A stretch of DNA of 11,543 nucleotides from Chlamydiota bacterium (GTDB lineage Bacteria > Chlamydiota > Chlamydiia > Chlamydiales > SLFE01), in assembly GCA_011065065.1 (NCBI GenBank), contig JAAKFL010000042.1, positions 1-11,543 of the forward strand. Direction: 5' to 3'. How positions within the stretch are numbered: the stretch's first letter is position 1; each line of letters starts with the position of its first letter. A program made the position numbers and the translations under genes. Below are positions 1 to 6,415 of this stretch, one piece after another. The notes under the pieces are model-generated. The model had not been told where the DNA came from. It searched no databases and was given only the letters and a program-made list of their open reading frames with translations.

Positions 1-4
1 TGTT

Positions 5-50
5 TCTTCGCGTTTCTTCGCGATCTTCGCGATCTTCGCGGTTAAATTTA
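5..50. repeat. TCTTCGCG four-unit array (half element)
   Basis: Four copies of TCTTCGCG lie at 5-12, 15-22, 24-31 and 33-40, with gaps of 2, 1 and 1 bases, and end in GGTTAAATTTA. The right arm of the inverted repeat at 8330-8370 has the same unit, number of units, gap pattern and end (GGTAAATTTA), although the spacer bases differ. This is therefore a solo arm, or the right arm of a palindrome whose left arm lies outside the window. On the minus strand one frame through the array reads Arg-Glu-Asp repeats, but nothing suggests it is translated. Confidence 0.8.
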
Positions 51-226
51 TAAGCCATTTACACCAAAATAAACATATCGCTACTTACATGAAAAATGCG
101 AAAGTCGAGTCTGTGTCTCTGTGGTGAAAATAAAATGAAGAATTTTTGAACAATTTCTTTTAGTAGCGGTCAGAAGGTCTACTTGAATCGAACCGTGCGA
201 GATGAAGTAAAATCGACTAAGCTGCT
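51..226. other. Non-coding stretch beyond the 208-residue orphan
   Basis: No gene, tRNA or convincing hairpin is visible here. The phrase GTCTGTGTCTCTGTGGTGAA at 110-129 looks like the low-complexity dispersed-repeat sequence found between genes in many repeat-rich bacterial genomes, but it occurs once in the window, so this is only an impression. The stretch lies 3' of the minus-strand gene ending at 227, and no strong terminator is apparent immediately after that gene. Confidence 0.4.
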
Positions 227-853
227 TTATTTATCTATTTGCCCCATTAAAAATGTTTTTGTGGCAAGAAAGGAGGGATAGTTAGGGAAACCCTTGAAGA
301 CCTCAATCAAGAGCTCAAGAAAATGTTTTCCAGAAACTTTACGACAAGTTGATAAATCAGTCGAAATGAAATTTAAACCGATGAGATGATTGAGCAGTTG
401 ATGGGCATCCATTCCCAGGACATTGAAAGGGAGACGAAATTTTAACGCCACTTTATTGATCATTCCAGGGTATTCACAGCAATTCATAAAGTCATCGTAG
501 AAAAATTGCCAATATCTTTTGTCCAAGTGGTTTTCGATGTTGAAATGAAAATTTTCCCAACAGGTTGTGGAATGGAGTTTGATAAAATTATCGAGGCTTT
601 GGACACCTTTCGAATTCGCGTTAAGACCTAAGACTTCAATCATTAAGCCCCTAACTTTAATGGCCCCCTCTTGATGCCCAAGGGGGACCTGGAGAACATT
701 GATTAATTCAGTTTTGAGGTTTTTTGAGGGGAGGGGGGCGTCAGTGAGAAGAGAAAAGAACTTCTTTCGATACTTCCTAGGAGCTTCATTGACGACTTTT
801 TGCGAAAGAATGAAACACTCTTCACTGTTAGTATGTCTCGTGGAAGAAATCAT
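227..853 (-). CDS. Hypothetical protein, 208 aa, unrecognised
   Basis: A complete frame from ATG (851-853) to TAA (227-229), encoding 208 residues. A purine-rich AGAGAG lies about 3-8 bases before the ATG and can serve as a modest ribosome binding site; no earlier in-frame start is available. I recognise no family. The protein looks soluble and probably mostly helical, with no signal peptide or membrane segment. A lysine- and arginine-rich patch (PRKYRKKFF, about residues 25-33) lies near the N-terminus, and a cysteine pair (NCCEYPG) mid-protein. It begins 74 bases beyond the hairpin that follows rnz, in the same direction, so it is probably transcribed separately. It could be lineage-specific, and an effector role cannot be excluded, but nothing in the sequence shows one. 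Confidence 0.7.
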   Translation of the reverse strand: MISSTRHTNSEECFILSQKVVNEAPRKYRKKFFSLLTDAPLPSKNLKTELINVLQVPLGHQEGAIKVRGLMIEVLGLNANSKGVQSLDNFIKLHSTTCWENFHFNIENHLDKRYWQFFYDDFMNCCEYPGMINKVALKFRLPFNVLGMDAHQLLNHLIGLNFISTDLSTCRKVSGKHFLELLIEVFKGFPNYPSFLATKTFLMGQIDK

Positions 854-926
854 AGCTCTCTAATAATTTCTTTCCTTAAATTATGACAACAAGTTTCTCA
901 TTATTTATTAATCAAAAAGCCCTGCT

Positions 927-1013
927 ACATCCTGTTCATCCTTACAATCCTTTTATCCTGTTACCATGTGCTAAAAAAACAGGATAAAAGGATTGTAAGG
1001 ATGAACAGGATGT
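927..1013. repeat. 36-bp perfect palindromic hairpin, copy 1
   Basis: The arms 927-962 and 978-1013 are perfectly complementary over 36 bp and enclose a 15-base loop (963-977, containing TGTGCTAAAAA). Each arm is itself repetitive, with ATCCTGT / CATCC / CAATCC / TTATCCTGT words. The element lies 24 bases past the rnz stop codon. Read in the rnz direction, it is followed by GGGCTTTTTG, so it may act as a transcription terminator for the lon-rnz operon. Its length and its second copy at 11316-11402 mark it as a dispersed palindromic repeat rather than an ordinary terminator. Confidence 0.9.
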
Positions 1014-1037
1014 TTGTGTAATTGAAGCGTTTCGTTT

Positions 1038-1949
1038 TTATTTCTTGAGAGGAAAGGCGAATGTCTTGAGATCTTCTGCGGCATAAGTATTCGGGAAAAT
1101 TTTCCGCGCCTCTGCTTCAAATACTTCCGCGTCAGGATAACGAGCTGAAAAATGGGTGAGAATCAACTGCTCCGCTTCAGCTTCTTTCGCAATCATCGCA
1201 GCTTGCTTAGCAGTCATATGGAAATGATCCACGGCTAAATCGCGCTCTTCTTCAAGATAGGTGCTTTCACACAATAGAATACGGGCTTTTTTTGCTAACT
1301 TGACGGCAGCTTCACACGGAAGGGTGTCAATCACAACGGCTATGCTTTCTCCAGGACGTATCCAACTGACATCACTCAGATTCACTTCTTGCCCATTCAC
1401 TATGAGCTTCTCTTTTTTTTGCAATTCTTTGACCATAGGGCCAATAACCCCAAACTCTTCAAGCTGCTTTCGGTCAAATTTTCGTGTGTCTGGCTCAGTG
1501 ATCCGCCAACCCAAATTATCGACTCCGTGATTCAAAAATTCGGCATGGACGGTAAAGTTTTCGTCCTTATACACAAGGCCAGCGGTTTCAACAGGATGTT
1601 CGATCACTTGTATGGTTTCATGGTAGATGGTACCGTAACGCAGTCGATTAAAGTACTTTTTCCCGCTCGCTGGGTAAAAGACATGGATGGGGTGGTTGAC
1701 TTTGTCAAGATTCAGCCGCATCAAAAAAGACCCCAAACCTAAGCAATGATCTCCGTGAAAATGAGAGACAAATATGTAGTTCACAACAGGCGGCGCTATC
1801 TTCGCGAAAATAAATTGACGCTGCGTCCCTTCTCCTGGATCAAAAAGTAAACCTTGTCCATTCCAGCGGAACAGATAAGCTCCGTGATTTCGATAGCGTG
1901 TAGGCTGTTGACTGGAACAGCCCAAGATTGTGAGATCGCGTACAGACAT
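1038..1949 (-). CDS. rnz: Ribonuclease Z (tRNA 3' endonuclease)
   Basis: Zinc-dependent endonuclease of the metallo-beta-lactamase fold that cuts the 3' trailer from tRNA precursors in the cytoplasm. The protein has 303 residues, the usual length for the short form. The zinc motif HFHGDH is at residues 63-68. Further metal ligands are H141 (FLNHG), D208 (VIDTLP) and H266 (LTHFSARY), and the HFHMTAKQA segment lies at 242-250. GVIGP at 167-171 fits the glycine-proline part of the tRNA-binding exosite arm. The N-terminus (LGCSSQQPTR, FDPGEGTQRQ) is very close to chlamydial RNase Z sequences as I remember them. The ATG at 1947-1949 is preceded by AAAGG inside the end of the rhomboid frame. Only one base separates it from the rhomboid stop, so it is the last gene of the lon operon, with a long hairpin 24 bases downstream. 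Confidence 0.97.
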   Translation of the reverse strand: MSVRDLTILGCSSQQPTRYRNHGAYLFRWNGQGLLFDPGEGTQRQFIFAKIAPPVVNYIFVSHFHGDHCLGLGSFLMRLNLDKVNHPIHVFYPASGKKYFNRLRYGTIYHETIQVIEHPVETAGLVYKDENFTVHAEFLNHGVDNLGWRITEPDTRKFDRKQLEEFGVIGPMVKELQKKEKLIVNGQEVNLSDVSWIRPGESIAVVIDTLPCEAAVKLAKKARILLCESTYLEEERDLAVDHFHMTAKQAAMIAKEAEAEQLILTHFSARYPDAEVFEAEARKIFPNTYAAEDLKTFAFPLKK

Positions 1950-1950
1950 A

Positions 1951-3129
1951 TTACCTTTGTGCTCGCCATGTGAAGAAGTTCATTTTCCCAAGAATAATCC
2001 CAACGGCTGCTCCGGTCAAGTGGGCGGTATTGGCTATGCCAGGAGAAAATGTGGTTTTAAAAATGATTTGAGATAGGAATGCGACGACTTGGAGTCCAAA
2101 CATAGCGAGTATGAAGACGGTCAGCATCAATAATGTCCCAGGTTGTAAAAAATATCCTTCCCACGGGGCCACCCTTTGCCTCATCCAAATGAACCCTAAC
2201 ATGCCGCAAAGAATTCCCGAAAAGCCAAGAAAATTGGAACCGCTCATCAAATACTGGAATGTGTTGGAGATGATTCCCACAATCACCATAAATAAGATAA
2301 AGCGTCCAAGACTCAATCGCTCCTCTAATTGCCGCCCCAAAATAAAAAGCCATAACATGTTAAACAGGATGTGAAAGATGTCGCCATGGAGGAAAACAGG
2401 AGTTAATAATCGCCAGACCTCTCCCTGCTTGATTTTTTCAAACATTGGAGCTTCCACTTGCGTGCTTGAGTTAGAGACTCCAAAAAAAACCAATAATTTA
2501 GGATAGAACCCTTTCCAATAAGGAGTATTCAGGAACTCCTGCACCAAATATTGTTCCTCCTTCGGCATCTTCTCAGGCTCCGAAAAGCTTTTGACTCCAT
2601 ATAACCGTACAGCCTTGTCGATAATCGTATAAGCTTCTGGCCAGTCATACATCAATTGTTTGTTGATGGGAGGACTAAAGATCGCTGTTCTCGGCAACAC
2701 CGCAAGATAGGGGGTGAAGCTAGGAGCCGTCATCCGTCCCCAAACAAACAGAAGAACGCAGATCATGATGAGATAAAAGGTGATTCTTCCAGCAGATTCC
2801 TTTTTTGGGAGAAGGGGTGATTTCTTGGGCTCAATGATTTGATCGGGTTTAAGAGATTTGAGATGGGGTGGAAACAGCGATTTTGCTTGTTGGGGAGCCT
2901 TAAATTTCTCGTGATCCGAATGCTCCTTAAATTCCCTTAAATCATCGATCGTTTGATCCACATGTTCTTCATCGATGACCCAGATTTGACACACAGCAGA
3001 TCCATAATCATCGCTTCCCCAATCTTCATTGACCACAAGATCAACATGGTGTTCGATATTTTGCGAATTGAGATAAGAGGAAAAACGTTCGCAAAGATCT
3101 GGATTGTCAATTGTTCCCACTAATCGCAT
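1951..3129 (-). CDS. GlpG-type rhomboid intramembrane serine protease
   Basis: Membrane-embedded serine protease that cleaves transmembrane segments of other proteins; its substrates here are unknown. The first ~75 residues (starting MRLVGTIDNPDLCERF) resemble the small cytosolic N-terminal domain of E. coli GlpG. A proline- and lysine-rich linker follows, then the first membrane helix at about 115-133. A loop of about 100 residues precedes the core. Oxyanion-hole residues fit H248, H253 and N257 (HGDIFHILFN). The catalytic serine is S304 in GFSG (the GxSG motif) and the catalytic histidine is H370 in TAHLTGAAVG. All expected catalytic residues are present, so the enzyme is probably active. 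At 392 residues it is longer than E. coli GlpG (276), mainly through the linker and the loop after helix 1. It starts 2 bases after the nucleotidyltransferase stop, third in the lon operon. Confidence 0.93.
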   Translation of the reverse strand: MRLVGTIDNPDLCERFSSYLNSQNIEHHVDLVVNEDWGSDDYGSAVCQIWVIDEEHVDQTIDDLREFKEHSDHEKFKAPQQAKSLFPPHLKSLKPDQIIEPKKSPLLPKKESAGRITFYLIMICVLLFVWGRMTAPSFTPYLAVLPRTAIFSPPINKQLMYDWPEAYTIIDKAVRLYGVKSFSEPEKMPKEEQYLVQEFLNTPYWKGFYPKLLVFFGVSNSSTQVEAPMFEKIKQGEVWRLLTPVFLHGDIFHILFNMLWLFILGRQLEERLSLGRFILFMVIVGIISNTFQYLMSGSNFLGFSGILCGMLGFIWMRQRVAPWEGYFLQPGTLLMLTVFILAMFGLQVVAFLSQIIFKTTFSPGIANTAHLTGAAVGIILGKMNFFTWRAQR

Positions 3130-3131
3130 GG

Positions 3132-3623
3132 CTAGGCCTTGGGCTTATCATAAGCTTCTAAAATTTTGTTCACAATCTGCGAGGTCGAAAGCCCTGGGAC
3201 CAAATCGATATAATGCACTTTAGGAACTACAGACTCCTCAATGCAAGATTCCCGATATTCCGAACCATTCACATGGACATTTGGCTGAATCTTTTGCAAC
3301 AATTGGCAAGGATCAGTTTCATCAAACCAAGTGACATAATCGACAAATTCCAGTGCGCTGATCATTTGCAAGCGCGCTTCCAAAGGAATGAGAGGTCTCA
3401 GTGAACTTTTGTATTTTTTGATGGATTCATCACTATTGAGGGCAACAATGAGAACGTCTGCCTGTTTGGAAGCTTCGTAAAGGATATGCAGATGTCCCGC
3501 ATGCAACAGATCAAATGAGCCGTTCAAAGTGGCAATGGTTTTTCCCAAGGAACGAATTTCTTTTGCCCGCTCTGTTAACTGATCGGGATGAATCACTTTC
3601 TTTTTGTAATCTTGTTGCCACAT
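3132..3623 (-). CDS. HldE/RfaE2-like nucleotidyltransferase
   Basis: A single-domain nucleotidyltransferase of the cytidylyltransferase-like fold, 163 residues. It aligns by eye with the C-terminal adenylyltransferase domain of HldE, which makes ADP-heptose from heptose 1-phosphate. The nucleotide-binding motif GSFDLLHAGHL (35-45) contains the HxGH signature. NSDESIKKYK (63-72), RPLIPLEARLQMISALEFVD (76-95, like the HldE RPVNPLEQR..ALEAVDW stretch), VNGSEYRE (118-125, where HldE has VKGGDYKP) and GLSTSQIV (144-151) follow in family order. There is no kinase domain. The ATG has GAGGAG upstream, inside the last codons of lon, with a 2-base gap to the lon stop. Classical Chlamydia lipopolysaccharide is not known to carry heptose, so the true substrate is uncertain; another sugar or alcohol phosphate is possible. 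Confidence is high for the family and low for the substrate. Confidence 0.85.
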   Translation of the reverse strand: MWQQDYKKKVIHPDQLTERAKEIRSLGKTIATLNGSFDLLHAGHLHILYEASKQADVLIVALNSDESIKKYKSSLRPLIPLEARLQMISALEFVDYVTWFDETDPCQLLQKIQPNVHVNGSEYRESCIEESVVPKVHYIDLVPGLSTSQIVNKILEAYDKPKA

Positions 3624-3625
3624 TG

Positions 3626-6109
3626 TTACAGATACTCCTCTTCTGCAATTGTGGGAAATGCAATCTGAAACACTTCGTCGTAATGGTCGACAAAGTGGAA
3701 CGTGATGCCCTCTTTTAAGTATTCGGGGAGCTCAACGAAGTCCCGTTCATTATCCTTTGGGAAAATGACCTTTGACAAACCAGACCTTCTAGCGGCTACC
3801 ACTTTTTCTTTCATCCCCCCAATCGGAAGGATACGGCCCGTTAAGGTCAATTCGCCTGTCATTCCGAGATCATGGAGCACTGGCTCGTCAAGTATCAAAG
3901 AAAGGAGGGCGGTGACCATGGCCACCCCTGCCGAAGGCCCATCTTTGGGGGTAGCACCTTCGGGGATGTGAATGTGGACCTGGGACTTTTCGAAAAATGT
4001 ATAGGTCGGCGCATACTTTTGGAGAGCTCCGTGCAGATAGGTCCAGGCAATCTGAGATGACTCTTTCATCACATCGCCAGCTTGACCAGTCAGTTTCATT
4101 TCGGTTTTTTCATGCGGAACCCTGAGCGCTTCAATGTATAAAGTTGCACCACCTAAAGCTGTCCAAGCCAGCCCAGTGCAGACGCCGACAGGGGTCTGTT
4201 CATAAAAGCGGTCAGAGGTAAAGATGGGTTTACCCAGGAACTCTTCCAGATTGTCAACGCCAATGCGAATTTTCTCAACATCCTCTTCCCCGTTCTCTTG
4301 GGATTTTACAATTATCATTGCCGTTTTTCTCAAAATCTTCTTGATGGTGTTTTCAAGAGTCCGGACTCCCGCTTCCCGCGCATAGCCATTGATGATATGC
4401 TTCAGCGCTTCCTTGGTGAAGACAATATTTTTGGCTTTCAGCCCCATGGCTTTGCGGTTTCGTGGAATCAGGAACTTTTTCGCAATTTCTAGTTTTTCCT
4501 GCAAAATATATCCGGACAAACGAAGAATTTCCATCCTATCAATTAAAGGCTCGGGGATGGTATCGAGAATGTTTGCTGTTAAAATAAACAAGACGTTGGC
4601 TAAATCAGTTCGCACATCCATGTAATGATCAAGGAACTCCACATTCTGCTCAGGGTCCAACACTTCGAGTAATGCTGATACAGGATCGCCACTCTGAGAG
4701 CCGCTCCCAATTTTATCAATCTCATCAATCATGATCACTGGGTTCATTGTTTGAGAATATTTGAGGGCCTGGACTAATTTTCCCGGCATCGCTCCGACGT
4801 AGGTTCTGCGGTGACCTTTGATCTCTGCCTCGTCATGCATGCCCCCAACAGAGAAACGATAGAATTTTCTTCCTAATGCTCGCGCAATGCTTCTTCCAAT
4901 ACTCGTTTTTCCGACACCCGGAGGCCCCACTAAACAGATGATACTTCCCTTCACACCACCGGTCAATTTTCCCACACCGATGAATTCAAGGATTCGCTTT
5001 TTGATATCCTGCAATCCATAGTGATCCTTTTCCAAAACCTGCTCGGCATCCTCGAGATCAAAATTATCCTCGGAATAAATCCCCCAAGGGACAATGGTCA
5101 ACCAATCTAAATAACCGCGGGAAACAGAATATTCCGACGACTGCGTGTCCAAAGTCGCCAGCTTTTCCATCTCCTCAGCAACGACCTTGTCAATTTCAGG
5201 ATTCAGTGTCCGCTCTTTCAAACGTGCGTCAAACTTTTCGAAATCGGCACTCTTTTCATCTTTCTCAATTCCCAATTCCCGCTTGATGGTCCTCAACTGT
5301 TCGCGTAGAAAGAACTCCCTTTGCGTTTTCGAAATCCCCGCTTCAATTTTCTTGCTTAAATGAACCTGAAGTTCTGTAAGATCCAGCTCCTTTTTCAACA
5401 ACATCAGCGCTTTCTCAATCCTTTTCGGCACATCGAACGTTTCTAAGACCTCTTGGAGTTCTTCGCGGCTGGCTGTGGTCAACGCGACTGCGAAGTCCGC
5501 AAGCTTACCCGGCTCAGTGAAGTCAGAATGACCCAAAAAGATCTGAAGCTCCTCTTTGAACAAAGGATTCAACTTCAATAGCTCTTTGATCGTCGAAATG
5601 ATACTGATCCCATAAGCCTTCAACTCGCGCGTCAACTTTGGATGGTCTTCGTAATATTCAAACTTCGCTTTCATGTATTTCTTGCCAGGCGTGGTGCGTT
5701 TCATCGTCAAACGCTTTTCCATGTTCAAAATCACTTGCGCCCCCCCTTGCTCCATCGGAATAATGCGCAAGACACGAGCCAGGACTCCGGTCTTATAAAG
5801 GTTTTTGGGTTTTACTTTGTAAATGTCGATGTCTTCATTTTTGGTGAGCAACAAAGCCACACACTTGTGTTTAGACTTTGCCACAACTTTCAGAAGATCA
5901 TAATACACTCCAGGTTCGATCACTAGTGGAGCTGCCATCCCTGGAAAAAATGGACGTCGCAAAAGCGGAAACACATAAAGCGTCTCCGGTAAATCCGCAA
6001 CCGTCTTCTCAACCAACTGCGATTCGTCAACCGAATTCACTAAATTGTTCTCAAATTCTTCCTCAAGAGAATTATCTTCCATTGGCAACTCTTCGTGAAA
6101 ATGTTTCAA
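3626..6109 (-). CDS. lon: ATP-dependent protease Lon
   Basis: Cytoplasmic AAA+ protease that unfolds and degrades damaged or regulatory proteins. It has 827 residues, a normal bacterial LonA length. After an acidic extension (about 1-40), the N-terminal substrate-binding domain begins near ETLYVFPLLRRPFFPG (42-57) and a helical region follows to about 385. Walker A GPPGVGKT is at 395-402, Walker B VIMIDEID at 458-465 and a sensor-1-like TAN at 511-513. The C-terminal protease domain holds the Ser-Lys dyad: S726 in PKDGPSAG and K768 in GRILPIGGMKEK. The chosen start is TTG (6107-6109), because AAAGGA lies 5 bases before it. The alternative ATG at 6080-6082 would remove nine residues and has only a weak GAAGAG upstream. 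It is the first gene of a four-gene operon with a candidate promoter at 6177-6205. Confidence 0.97.
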   Translation of the reverse strand: MKHFHEELPMEDNSLEEEFENNLVNSVDESQLVEKTVADLPETLYVFPLLRRPFFPGMAAPLVIEPGVYYDLLKVVAKSKHKCVALLLTKNEDIDIYKVKPKNLYKTGVLARVLRIIPMEQGGAQVILNMEKRLTMKRTTPGKKYMKAKFEYYEDHPKLTRELKAYGISIISTIKELLKLNPLFKEELQIFLGHSDFTEPGKLADFAVALTTASREELQEVLETFDVPKRIEKALMLLKKELDLTELQVHLSKKIEAGISKTQREFFLREQLRTIKRELGIEKDEKSADFEKFDARLKERTLNPEIDKVVAEEMEKLATLDTQSSEYSVSRGYLDWLTIVPWGIYSEDNFDLEDAEQVLEKDHYGLQDIKKRILEFIGVGKLTGGVKGSIICLVGPPGVGKTSIGRSIARALGRKFYRFSVGGMHDEAEIKGHRRTYVGAMPGKLVQALKYSQTMNPVIMIDEIDKIGSGSQSGDPVSALLEVLDPEQNVEFLDHYMDVRTDLANVLFILTANILDTIPEPLIDRMEILRLSGYILQEKLEIAKKFLIPRNRKAMGLKAKNIVFTKEALKHIINGYAREAGVRTLENTIKKILRKTAMIIVKSQENGEEDVEKIRIGVDNLEEFLGKPIFTSDRFYEQTPVGVCTGLAWTALGGATLYIEALRVPHEKTEMKLTGQAGDVMKESSQIAWTYLHGALQKYAPTYTFFEKSQVHIHIPEGATPKDGPSAGVAMVTALLSLILDEPVLHDLGMTGELTLTGRILPIGGMKEKVVAARRSGLSKVIFPKDNERDFVELPEYLKEGITFHFVDHYDEVFQIAFPTIAEEEYL

Positions 6110-6114
6110 AATAT

Positions 6115-6120
6115 TCCTTT
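6115..6120 (-). promoter_or_regulatory. Ribosome binding site for lon (TTG start)
   Basis: On the minus strand AAAGGA is followed by five bases and then TTG at 6109. This spacing supports initiation at TTG rather than at the ATG nine codons further in. Confidence 0.6.
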
Positions 6121-6129
6121 AATATTATG

Positions 6130-6143
6130 GATGACGTGTCATC
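6130..6143. promoter_or_regulatory. 14-base palindrome in the lon leader
   Basis: GATGAC, two central bases, then GTCATC: perfect 6-base arms. It lies about 27-40 bases downstream of the transcription start predicted for lon and 20 bases before the TTG. The 2-base centre is too short for an RNA hairpin loop, so a dimeric repressor site is the more natural reading. It is not the chlamydial heat-shock CIRCE element. Its function is inferred only. Confidence 0.35.
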
Positions 6144-6176
6144 GACGACGAAGTTTAAGGGCTTTGAATGTAAATC

Positions 6177-6205
6177 ATTCTATCTATTGTAGCTGTATAA
6201 ATCAA
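6177..6205 (-). promoter_or_regulatory. Candidate sigma70-type promoter for the lon operon
   Basis: On the minus strand TTGATT (6200-6205) is separated by exactly 17 bases from TAGAAT (6177-6182). This is a good match to the housekeeping consensus with ideal spacing. Transcription would begin near 6170, giving a leader of about 60 bases before lon. It is the only promoter I can see for the four tightly packed genes. Confidence 0.55.
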
Positions 6206-6308
6206 ACCATTTCCATCACTATTATTATCATCCCTCTTTAAGGGTTCTTTCGTCAAGATACATCGAATAAAAAATTTAATTCACTAAGAACAAAAGCTTT
6301 AAAGTTCT

Positions 6309-6359
6309 AGTGCTCTGTCACCTCTAAATTGATGGGAGATTTAGAGGTGATAGAGCACT
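6309..6359. repeat. 21-bp hairpin in the lon/dgt divergent region
   Basis: The arms 6309-6329 and 6339-6359 pair over 21 positions with a 9-base loop (TGATGGGAG). The only non-Watson-Crick position is a G-T pair in the plus-strand reading, a wobble pair in RNA made in the dgt direction. No run of T follows, so it is not a standard terminator. It sits 56 bases before the dgt GTG and could be a leader structure or a small palindromic repeat. The rest of the 306-base region (6110-6415) holds the lon promoter and leader and AT-rich sequence; I see no strong dgt promoter beyond a weak TATAAA at 6391-6396. Confidence 0.8.
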
Positions 6360-6404
6360 TGCCTGTCCAAAAAAGAGGGGTTTCCTTTAATATAAAATTT
6401 TACT

Positions 6405-6411
6405 GAGGAGG
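6405..6411 (+). promoter_or_regulatory. Strong ribosome binding site for dgt (GTG start)
   Basis: GAGGAGG ends four bases before the GTG at 6416-6418. This near-perfect Shine-Dalgarno sequence fixes the start; the first downstream in-frame ATG would cut about 45 residues from the protein. Confidence 0.75.
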
Positions 6412-6415
6412 AGGT

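Noticed and set aside
1..55. A minus-strand frame from an ATG at 53-55 (MAYKFNRED...) running off the window edge
   Set aside because: It consists almost wholly of the CGCGAAGA array read as Arg-Glu-Asp repeats. There is no supporting ribosome binding site or protein-like sequence in view.
6287..6308. AT-rich imperfect palindrome around AAAGCTTT with AGAAC/GTTCT ends
   Set aside because: Only five outer and eight central bases pair and the register shifts between them; the adjacent 21-bp hairpin is far stronger.
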